This document shows positions 4,463 to 10,005 of a DNA stretch of 10,005 nt, piece by piece; within the stretch, counting starts at the first letter, position 1; each line of letters begins with the position of its first letter. A program made the position numbers and the translations under genes. The notes below the pieces were generated by a model. That model made no database searches and was not told the origin of the DNA. It saw nothing but the letters and a program-made list of their open reading frames with translations. The DNA comes from Thiodiazotropha sp037382065 (GTDB lineage Bacteria > Pseudomonadota > Gammaproteobacteria > Chromatiales > Chromatiaceae): assembly GCA_037382065.1 (NCBI GenBank), contig JARRQF010000216.1:1-10005 (forward strand), given 5' to 3'.

Positions 4463-5102
4463 TCTCTGAAAAATCTTCAACGGATAGAAACTCCGAGGCC
4501 TCACGGACCGGCTGTTTTGAGTCGGGCTTGAGTATTGCCAGAATCGAGCGAATCCCATACTGCCTGGCCGACTCAAGAACCGCAGGACTATCATCCACAA
4601 ACAGGGTGCGCTGCCGATCAAAGGGATAAAGATTTTGTAACCTAGGCCAAAACTCGGGGTGCTCTTTGGGAAGACCCAACTGATGGGAAGATATGACCTG
4701 ATTGAAAAATCCCGCCAAGCGGGTCTTTTCCATCTTAAGTGCCAACGTTTTTTGATGGGCATTGGTTAGCAGCACACGCGCCTTACCAGCGCACATCAGC
4801 TGGTCAAGAAAATCGACTACATGGGGATGCACTGCGATCAAATGATCAACCTCCTCCTTGAGTAATACAATATCAAGCCCCAACTCACGGCTCCAGTGAT
4901 CCACGCAATACCAATCCAGCGAGCCCTCAATGCTTTTGTAGCGCGCAGTCAGCTGCTCTGTGGCATCGGCCAATGAGATCCCCTGAGCTTCAGCATAGCG
5001 GGCAGGCACATACTCCAACCAGAAATGGTTATCGAAATGGAGGTCCAATAGAGTCCCATCCATATCCAGTAATACGGTGTCAACTTGATTCCAATCAATC
5101 AT
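4431..5102 (-). CDS. yrfG: GMP/IMP 5'-nucleotidase, HAD family
   Basis: 223 aa cytoplasmic HAD-like phosphatase, close to the usual length. HAD motif I is LLDMDGTLLD with nucleophile D13 and acid/base D15; motif II is LLTNA (T113); motif III lysine is K146 in GLPKEHPEFW; motif IV is FVDDSP (D170, D171). The LHFDNHFW stretch after motif I is typical of YrfG. The enzyme hydrolyses purine nucleoside monophosphates, preferring GMP and IMP (family knowledge). It is divergent from nudE with a short shared promoter region, the same partnership as in other gammaproteobacteria. Its 3' end overlaps the Ada-like gene by 32 bases in convergent orientation. Confidence 0.9.
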   Translation of the reverse strand: MIDWNQVDTVLLDMDGTLLDLHFDNHFWLEYVPARYAEAQGISLADATEQLTARYKSIEGSLDWYCVDHWSRELGLDIVLLKEEVDHLIAVHPHVVDFLDQLMCAGKARVLLTNAHQKTLALKMEKTRLAGFFNQVISSHQLGLPKEHPEFWPRLQNLYPFDRQRTLFVDDSPAVLESARQYGIRSILAILKPDSKQPVREASEFLSVEDFSEITSGLRCLSP

Positions 5103-5169
5103 ATGCTTGCAAAACCCCTGCTAAATGCGGAAGTATATGCTATCTCAGTTTGATAAGTTCAGCACCTTC

Positions 5170-5712
5170 ATGACAATAAAAAAACCGACAATAGTTTCAC
5201 AACAACTGATTGCAGAAACCCGCCTGTTTCGTGTCGAGCAGCTCGACCTAACATTTAGCAATGGAGAGAAGCGGCGCTATGAGCGACTACTTGGTGGAGA
5301 AAGGGGTTCTGTGCTGGTCGTTCCCATGCTCGATGATGAGACCGTTTTATTGATCCGCGAGTACTCTGCTGGTACTCATGACTATCAACTCGCCCTACCC
5401 AAGGGCCGGATGGAGGAAGGTGAAGACCCACTACAGGCAGCCAACCGAGAGATGCGCGAAGAGGTCGGATACGCCGCCCGCAAACTAGCGCTGCTGAAAA
5501 CGTTCACCGTCGCACCAGGCTATATCCAACACCACACCCATGCTATCCTCGCGCGTGATCTCTACCCTGACCGTGCGCCAGGGGATGAGCCTGAACCGAT
5601 TGAGGTGGTTCCCTGGAAGCTTACCGACTGGGAAAACCTGATCATACAACCCGATTTCACGGAAGCACGCTCGATTGCGGCGCTCTCCTTGGCAAGGAAC
5701 CTTTTAACATGA
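5170..5712 (+). CDS. nudE: ADP compounds hydrolase, Nudix family
   Basis: 180 aa from the preferred ATG at 5170 (MTIKKPTIV), which aligns with the start and length of known NudE (about 186 aa). An in-frame ATG at 5125 would add 15 unlikely residues and crowd the divergent promoter; neither start has a good Shine-Dalgarno. The Nudix box is complete: GRMEEGEDPLQAAN then REMREEVGY, matching GX5EX7REUXEEXGU. The N-terminal half carries VEQLDLTFSNGEKRRYERL, and DLYP and GDEPEP near the end are also NudE hallmarks. It cleaves ADP-ribose, Ap3A and NADH-type compounds to AMP plus the other phosphate half (family knowledge), with Mg2+. Its stop overlaps the cysQ start (ATGA), implying translational coupling. 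Confidence 0.9.
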   Translation: MTIKKPTIVSQQLIAETRLFRVEQLDLTFSNGEKRRYERLLGGERGSVLVVPMLDDETVLLIREYSAGTHDYQLALPKGRMEEGEDPLQAANREMREEVGYAARKLALLKTFTVAPGYIQHHTHAILARDLYPDRAPGDEPEPIEVVPWKLTDWENLIIQPDFTEARSIAALSLARNLLT

Positions 5713-6503
5713 GCCTACCCATACCTCTCGATACTCTTTTGCAGTTAATCCGTCAGGCAGGTGACGCCATCTTGCTGATCTATGACACTGAATTCGAAGT
5801 AGAAACAAAACAGGATAACTCACCCCTCACTGCTGCTGACTTGGCAGCTCACAACCTAATCGTTTCCAGCCTGGAAAAACTCACCCCAGAGATCCCAGTA
5901 CTCTCTGAGGAGTCGGCGAGTATTCCTTTTGATACCCGCAAAGCTTGGTCTACCTATTGGCTTATAGACCCCTTGGATGGTACACGCGAATTCGTCAAAC
6001 GCAATGGTGAGTTCACCGTTAATATCGCCTTAATCGAAGGAGACAGACCGGTGTTCGGCGCGGTCTATGCACCTGTGCTAAAAACCCTTTACTACGGCAT
6101 TCCAGGTGAAGGTGCCATGAAACAAGAGGGGCAAGAGGCCGCGCAGTCGATCCATGTCGCGGCACAACGCAGAGTGCCGACCCTAGTGGCGGGCAGTCGT
6201 TCCCATGCGGGAGACTCATTATTAAGCTTTCTGGAAAAAATGGGCGATCACGAACTGGTCAGCATGGGCAGTTCACTTAAGCTCTGCTTGGTGGCTGAAG
6301 GCAAGGCAGATATCTACCCACGGCTTGGGCTAACCTCGGAATGGGACACGGCTGCCGCTCAAGCGGTCGTAGAGGCAGCGGGAGGCTGTGTCACCACCCT
6401 CGACATGAAGCCTCTAAAATACAACACTAAGGATGAGTTATTGAATCCCCATTTCCTGGTCTTTGGTGATCAGTCGGAAAACTGGTCCAAATTCTTATCG
6501 TGA
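5709..6503 (+). CDS. cysQ: 3'(2'),5'-bisphosphate nucleotidase
   Basis: 264 aa, inositol-monophosphatase superfamily, normal to slightly long for CysQ. The metal-binding motifs are present: SEESA (66-70, E67/E68), DPLDGTREF (87-95) and the C-terminal EWDTAAAQAVVEAAGG (211-226). It removes the 3'-phosphate of PAP to give AMP, and can act on PAPS, so it prevents PAP build-up during sulfate assimilation and protects RNA-degrading enzymes that PAP inhibits (family knowledge). It starts inside the nudE stop (ATGA, 4-base overlap). The stop TGA (6501-6503) is the first part of a GC-rich terminator repeat, so the last codon borders that repeat directly; the motif set is complete, so no truncation is implied. 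Confidence 0.92.
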   Translation: MSLPIPLDTLLQLIRQAGDAILLIYDTEFEVETKQDNSPLTAADLAAHNLIVSSLEKLTPEIPVLSEESASIPFDTRKAWSTYWLIDPLDGTREFVKRNGEFTVNIALIEGDRPVFGAVYAPVLKTLYYGIPGEGAMKQEGQEAAQSIHVAAQRRVPTLVAGSRSHAGDSLLSFLEKMGDHELVSMGSSLKLCLVAEGKADIYPRLGLTSEWDTAAAQAVVEAAGGCVTTLDMKPLKYNTKDELLNPHFLVFGDQSENWSKFLS

Positions 6504-6641
6504 CTACTCCCCGCCCGCATTGGGCGAGGGTTTTCGGGCTATTCTGCTAACCTATTGTAGCCATTCCCACACAAAACGTGGGAATGTGCCGGTGACTACT
6601 CCCCGCCCGCCGCAACAAGTTGCTTTGGGCGAGGCGTCACC
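6500..6641. repeat. Duplicated GC-rich hairpin unit with a third hairpin between
   Basis: GTGACTACTCCCCGCCCGC occurs exactly at 6500-6518 and 6592-6610, each followed by TTGGGCGAGG (6520-6529 and 6625-6634). Between them ATTCCCAC (6563-6570) and GTGGGAAT (6578-6585) form a perfect 8-bp hairpin. The second unit is a long cruciform: GGTGAC (6591-6596) with GTCACC (6636-6641), CGCCC with GGGCG, and GCAAC with GTTGC. It separates cysQ from the convergent secreted-protein gene and would stop or slow transcription from both sides. The string of subterminal hairpins resembles IS200/IS605-type ends, but no transposase is visible, so this origin is speculative. Confidence 0.75.
6506..6534 (+). terminator. 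Intrinsic terminator of nudE-cysQ
   Basis: CCCCGCCC pairs with GGGCGAGGG (one mismatch or bulge) around GCATT and is followed by TTTT (6531-6534). It begins 3 bases after the cysQ stop. Confidence 0.8.
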
Positions 6642-7195
6642 TACTGATCGATATCCTTCACAGGAAAGGCCTTGGCAAAAGCACTCAGTTCCTCCATTGA
6701 GGCACTGCTGGTAGAGAGATTCAACATACCAGAGCTCCTCTTAAGACCAATCATAATTTCGTTTTGGCTACCCTCTTCCGTTATCAGGCCGGTATAGCCG
6801 CCGAGACGGAGTTTTTTACCACCTGCAGCCATCCCCATCTGACTGAACATGGCCCCCATGCCACCACCGCTTGAATAACTCACTTCAATAACCTTATCAC
6901 CCCGACTATATTCGGTTTCAATAACGGCAAATCCCATCGCCTTCTGTTGGGAGATTTCCCCCCGTTCCCAACCCGCTACCTGCTGTGCGAACTTAGCGCT
7001 TTTACGTGACTGCTGAATCTGCTCCAACGAGTCCAGACACCACCTTGCCTCTTCGACTGCCCCAGCAATGTCACTCTCTTCATAGAGTTTCGCAGCCTGT
7101 TTGCAATAGGCAGCTGGGTCGCCATCTTCAGCTGTAACCGATAACGAAAATGCTGCAAGCGCTAATCCTGCCAGAGCAATACAGGGTACTTTCAT
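6641..7195 (-). CDS. Secreted protein of unknown function with a helical N-part and Gly/Met-rich loop
   Basis: 184 aa. A signal peptide is clear (residues 1-22: MKVP, hydrophobic core, cut after SVTA), so it is periplasmic or exported. Residues 25-75 look like paired helices of a TPR-like hairpin and hold two cysteines (C31, C53) that could form a disulfide. From 85 on it is beta-rich with a flexible GGGMGAMFSQMGMAAGG loop (110-126) and a final helix (167-177). I do not recognise the family. The start is well supported: AGGAG lies 8 bases upstream (rc of 7204-7208). It converges on cysQ, and its stop codon overlaps the outer base of the duplicated hairpin unit. Confidence 0.8.
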   Translation of the reverse strand: MKVPCIALAGLALAAFSLSVTAEDGDPAAYCKQAAKLYEESDIAGAVEEARWCLDSLEQIQQSRKSAKFAQQVAGWERGEISQQKAMGFAVIETEYSRGDKVIEVSYSSGGGMGAMFSQMGMAAGGKKLRLGGYTGLITEEGSQNEIMIGLKRSSGMLNLSTSSASMEELSAFAKAFPVKDIDQ

Positions 7196-7566
7196 CTTTC
7201 AATCTCCTATCTCATAAAATGTAGGGTAAGGTATAGTTCACTCAGCCTCAACCCACAAAAAAACCATCAAACGAACTCCAAAATATGGACCATCATTCAC
7301 TGATGGCCAACACAAATCAAACCATATCCAAATAAACAATCCATTACCATGATCTCTTCAGCTTTTGCGGCGAGTCAGCTATGATGAACAGCATAAAAAC
7401 AGACCATAATCCTTGAGCCTAAAAAATCAGTTGGCCGCTCTGCCATAAAACTAATTCATTGATTTAAATGAAGAATTAATCAATAAACCGGGTCATCTAC
7501 TGGGTGAGTTATGTTACAACATGAATGGCAATTAAAACTCCAGGTTCTCATCCATGAGCGAAGACT
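7196..7566. other. 371-bp intergenic region with a dispersed repeat copy and small palindromes
   Basis: This lies between two divergent genes and must hold both promoters, but I see no convincing -35/-10 pair. It contains the second 28-base dispersed repeat (7413-7440), TTGATT/AATCAA arms (7459-7464 and 7478-7483), TTCATT/AATGAA (7455-7460 and 7467-7472) and ATGTT/AACAT around AC (7511-7522). No open reading frame of note was found. Confidence 0.6.
7413..7440 (+). repeat. Dispersed 28-base repeat, copy 2
   Basis: Matches 2247-2274 in inverted orientation with two differences. It is located upstream of the thioredoxin-fold gene, outside any coding region. Confidence 0.7.
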
Positions 7567-8601
7567 ATGACCAACCTGTTCAGCAAAATATCACACGCCC
7601 TCTGGACGATCCTATTGCTGTGCCTCTGCATACAGGCACCCGCAATTGAATCTGAAGAGGATGCCTTTGTGTTTGATGATCTTCCTCTGGAAACGCTGCT
7701 TGAATACCCCGACTGGTTCAAAAAAAGCTTTCTCGACCTACCTGCCGACCTCCAGGATGCCCTAAGCAACGGCAAGCAAGGCATCATTGTCTATTTCGGC
7801 CAGAAGCGCTGTCCCTATTGCAAAATGCTTCTCGAAGTCAATTTTGGCCTGAATGATATCACCACCTATACCCGCCGATATTTCGATATCATTCCTATCG
7901 ACATCTGGAGCACAGAGGAGGTCACCACTCTGACAGGCGAAACCCTGACTCAACGCGAATTCGCCCTGGGTGAAAAAACCAACTTCACCCCCTCTCTGAT
8001 CTTTTACGATGCGCAGGGCAAAGAGGCATTGCGTTTACGTGGCTACTATCCACCCTACCAATTTCGCGCTGCCTTGGAGTATGTTGCTGACCACCACTAC
8101 CAAAAAGAGTCTTTTCCCGACTATCTGGCCCGTGGCGAGTCAGGCACAGCTTTTGAACTAGGAGGTCTCAATGAAGAGGATTTCTATATCCCTCCGCCAC
8201 ACAACCTTGATCGCAGTCACTTCCCTGGTGAGCGCCCACTAGTTGTCTACTTCGAACAGGGCAACTGTCACGCCTGTGATGTGCTACATGGCCAACCGCT
8301 ACGCGACCCGGCCATTAACAGTCTGATCAAAGAGTTTGATAACGTGCAACTCGACATAAAAAGTGACACTCTGATTATCACCCCAGATGGCCGAAAAACA
8401 AACGTCCGTGAATGGGCTAAAGAGCTAGGCATCTTCTACACCCCATCGCTACTCTTTTTTGATGAAAAGGGCAAAGAGATTATTCGGGTTGATTCCGTGG
8501 TCCGCTTCTTCCGATTGCGCAATGTTATTAACTACATCACCAGCCGAGGCTATCTGAGCGAACCTGATTATCAGCAGTGGCGGGCTGGCCGTAGCCAATA
8601 A
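7567..8601 (+). CDS. Periplasmic protein with two thioredoxin-fold domains (SoxW-like)
   Basis: 344 aa. An N-terminal hydrophobic stretch (8-24) looks like a signal peptide or anchor. The first thioredoxin fold spans about 68-178 with active-site CPYC (82-85) and cis-proline TP (141-142); its layout (KRCPYCKML, then a long insertion before TPSLIFYDAQGKE) resembles SoxW/Thioredoxin_2 proteins. The second spans about 222-328 with CHAC (234-237) and TP (292-293). Both domains keep two cysteines, so two redox centres are likely: either a relay or two disulfide reductase sites in the periplasm. Partners are not visible in the window. It is monocistronic; the start has only a weak purine-rich GAGCGAAG upstream. 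A fused tandem of this kind is less common than single SoxW, and the precise substrate is unknown. Confidence 0.8.
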   Translation: MTNLFSKISHALWTILLLCLCIQAPAIESEEDAFVFDDLPLETLLEYPDWFKKSFLDLPADLQDALSNGKQGIIVYFGQKRCPYCKMLLEVNFGLNDITTYTRRYFDIIPIDIWSTEEVTTLTGETLTQREFALGEKTNFTPSLIFYDAQGKEALRLRGYYPPYQFRAALEYVADHHYQKESFPDYLARGESGTAFELGGLNEEDFYIPPPHNLDRSHFPGERPLVVYFEQGNCHACDVLHGQPLRDPAINSLIKEFDNVQLDIKSDTLIITPDGRKTNVREWAKELGIFYTPSLLFFDEKGKEIIRVDSVVRFFRLRNVINYITSRGYLSEPDYQQWRAGRSQ

Positions 8602-8610
8602 TCCTAAAAA

Positions 8611-8625
8611 AATCAGTTTCTGATT
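8611..8625 (+). other. Small stem-loop after the thioredoxin-fold gene
   Basis: AATCAG and CTGATT pair around TTT, 9 bases past the stop. No T-run follows, so termination is doubtful. The left arm overlaps a partial match of the dispersed repeat core. Confidence 0.4.
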
Positions 8626-8685
8626 AGTGCCAAAGATTATAAATATTCAAGAATAATCCATTAATGCCGATATACCTTTAAATTA

Positions 8686-9828
8686 GTGGCGCAAAAAACA
8701 ATGGATCCTGAAGAAGAAAACCGAACTTTACGCCTTCATCTCTCTGAACTGAAACGTAAAGCGCAGAGAAACCAGGAGACTCTGGGGCGTTTCCATGCCC
8801 GCGAATTGGAGGTACTCAGCGCTGAATCTCTCCCAGAATTGCTGAGCTACATGACCGATGGATTACTGAGTTCCTTTGAGATCGACAGTATCCAGCTACT
8901 GCTGCTTGATCCAGAGCATGAGATTCGTCATCTGTTGAATAATATCGGCACCCCAGAGCACGCCTTTCCTTATGTGCGATTTGTCGATGACATGATGTCG
9001 GTTAATCGTCGCTACATCAGCCTAAAAAGCCCCTGGCTTGGACCCTTTCTCACTCCAGAATATAAGGCTTTGTTCAATTGCTGTATGGATCTGAAAAGTA
9101 TGGCCATCCTACCGCTGTTTCGCCGTAACCAATTGATCGGCAGTATCAACCTGGGAAGCAACAACCAAAACCGCTTCACTCGACAACATGCAACCGACTT
9201 TCTCGCTCGCATGGCTACCATCTGCGGGGTTTGCCTGGAAAACGTCATCAACCGTGAGCATCTGCTAATCAGTGGCTTGACTGATCCGCTCACAGAACTA
9301 CACAACCGCCGCTATCTGGACCGACGTATAAAAGAAGAACTCTCCCGCGCCAACCGTTACCACCAGCCCCTGAGCTGCCTATTCATTGATGCAGATCATT
9401 TCAAACGCATCAATGACAACTACGGTCACCCAACAGGTGACCAAGTACTACGTGAGCTGGCAAATCGGATTCGTTCACAACTGCGTGCAAGTGATGTCGC
9501 CGCTCGCTATGGCGGGGAGGAGTTCGCGCTACTGCTGCCCCAGACCAATCTGGCCGAGGCACTGTTACTTGCTGAGCGCATTCGACTCAAGGTCTCATCC
9601 CATCCGATTCCACTAGACGATGGCTCAAGCGTAGAATTGAGTGTCTCTATTGGAGTCAGCGAAACCCTGCCCATGCTTGGAAAACGCCACCATAAAGAGC
9701 TTATCAGCCATTTGCTAGCCAGTGCAGACCAAGCACTCTATCTCGCCAAAGCAAAGGGCAGAAACCGCATAGAGTATGAAGCGCCAGAGAATCAACCGAG
9801 CGTGGCTGAGCAGGTATTTAAGCCCTAA
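8686..9828 (+). CDS. Diguanylate cyclase with N-terminal coiled coil and GAF/DUF484-like sensor
   Basis: 380 aa, soluble, no membrane segment. Residues 8-45 are a heptad-like helix, 45-190 a GAF-type domain of the DUF484 kind (LLLLDPEHEIRHLL, AILPLFRRNQLIGSINLGS), and 195-365 the GGDEF domain. The active-site GGEEF is at 276-280, metal and substrate residues are in FIDADHFKRIND (233-244), and the product-inhibition I-site R267-A-S-D270 is spaced five residues before GGEEF. It makes cyclic di-GMP from two GTP, probably under control of the GAF domain and dimer coiled coil; the signal is unknown. The annotated start is GTG at 8686; ATG at 8701 (residue 6) is an equal candidate, and neither has a strong Shine-Dalgarno. 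A terminator follows. Confidence 0.9.
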   Translation: MAQKTMDPEEENRTLRLHLSELKRKAQRNQETLGRFHARELEVLSAESLPELLSYMTDGLLSSFEIDSIQLLLLDPEHEIRHLLNNIGTPEHAFPYVRFVDDMMSVNRRYISLKSPWLGPFLTPEYKALFNCCMDLKSMAILPLFRRNQLIGSINLGSNNQNRFTRQHATDFLARMATICGVCLENVINREHLLISGLTDPLTELHNRRYLDRRIKEELSRANRYHQPLSCLFIDADHFKRINDNYGHPTGDQVLRELANRIRSQLRASDVAARYGGEEFALLLPQTNLAEALLLAERIRLKVSSHPIPLDDGSSVELSVSIGVSETLPMLGKRHHKELISHLLASADQALYLAKAKGRNRIEYEAPENQPSVAEQVFKP

Positions 9829-9850
9829 CTTGCTCATTAACATCCTCGCC

Positions 9851-9871
9851 GCCCTGACCGACGGGGCTTTT
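9851..9871 (+). terminator. Terminator between the convergent cyclase and CDGSH-type genes
   Basis: GCCC (9851-9854) pairs with GGGC (9864-9867) and is followed by TTTT (9868-9871), 22 bases after the cyclase stop. The stem is short but GC-only. Confidence 0.65.
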
Positions 9872-9911
9872 CACGCAGTTAGGTAAGCCAACCCCAAACG
9901 AAGCCGCCCCT

Positions 9912-10005
9912 CTAATCCTTAATCAGCTTATGGCTACCATCACAATAGGGTGGTGTTTGTGTCTGTTTGCAACGGCTCAGCCAGGTCTCACCACTCTTTT
10001 CGACC
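9912..10005 (-). CDS. 3' end of a CDGSH-type iron-sulfur protein (partial, runs off the right edge)
   Basis: The last 30 residues are readable on the minus strand, ending in a TAG at 9912-9914. They include TWLSRCKQTQTPPYCDGSHK. This fits the CDGSH motif C-x-C-x2-S/T-x3-P-x-C-D-G-S-H, which binds a 2Fe-2S cluster through three cysteines and one histidine. The second cysteine, third cysteine and histidine are present at the correct spacing, but the first position is serine (LSRC instead of LCRC). The TAG follows HKLIKD, so this is the last CDGSH motif of the protein; further motifs may lie upstream outside the window. Either this motif holds an altered cluster or it is inactive. Confidence 0.7.
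   Translation of the reverse strand, partial: VEKSGETWLSRCKQTQTPPYCDGSHKLIKD

Noticed and set aside
5125..5169. Longer N-terminus of NudE from the ATG at 5125
   Set aside because: The extra 15 residues do not match NudE proteins, and the later ATG fits family length and leaves room for the divergent promoter.

Overview
The window is most consistent with a gammaproteobacterial chromosome. The evidence is the divergent yrfG / nudE-cysQ cluster, an Ada-type alkyltransferase, a GAF-GGDEF cyclase, a SoxW-like double thioredoxin and a CDSGH-type Fe-S protein, all with ordinary mid-GC codon use. A sulfur-oxidising lineage is possible but is only an inference.

Left part (1-2500): an AT-rich accessory patch with little normal coding. 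At the left edge the first codons of a REP-associated tyrosine transposase (RAYT) run off the window on the minus strand behind a strong ribosome binding site. Decayed pieces of the same kind of gene lie at about 1771-1887 (minus) and 2024-2147 (plus), and a 66-base inverted repeat (42-107 / 1948-2013) copies the transposase leader on both sides of the patch. Inside lie a 249-aa protein gene (774-1523, minus) and, just downstream on the same strand, the most unusual item of the window: two tandem circularly permuted tRNA genes (525-618 and 385-471). In each, the 3' half (T arm, acceptor strand, encoded CCA) comes before the 5' half (acceptor strand, D arm, anticodon arm). Each pair of halves has a perfect 7-bp acceptor stem, and the outer flanks are complementary, so the two pieces would be held together. 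One is broken in the anticodon loop. The other has a class II, leucine-like body broken in the variable arm and carries a CAU anticodon. The protein gene plus the two permuted tRNAs look like one transcription unit and are my candidate for an undescribed system.

Middle (2500-6640): a six-segment voltage-gated cation channel; a 123-bp MITE-like element; an AraC-HTH/alkylguanine methyltransferase fusion; yrfG (minus) overlapping its 3' end; then nudE-cysQ translationally coupled by ATGA and closed by a terminator hairpin that contains the cysQ stop codon. The three housekeeping enzymes act on nucleotide by-products: (d)GMP/IMP, ADP-ribose-type compounds and 3'-phosphoadenosine phosphates.

Right (6640-10005): a secreted protein of unknown function (minus), a periplasmic tandem thioredoxin-fold protein, a diguanylate cyclase with a terminator, and the 3' end of a convergent CDGSH-type iron-sulfur protein whose first cluster cysteine appears to be serine. 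Several small repeats (REP, MITE, a 28-base dispersed repeat, duplicated GC-rich hairpins) are scattered between genes.
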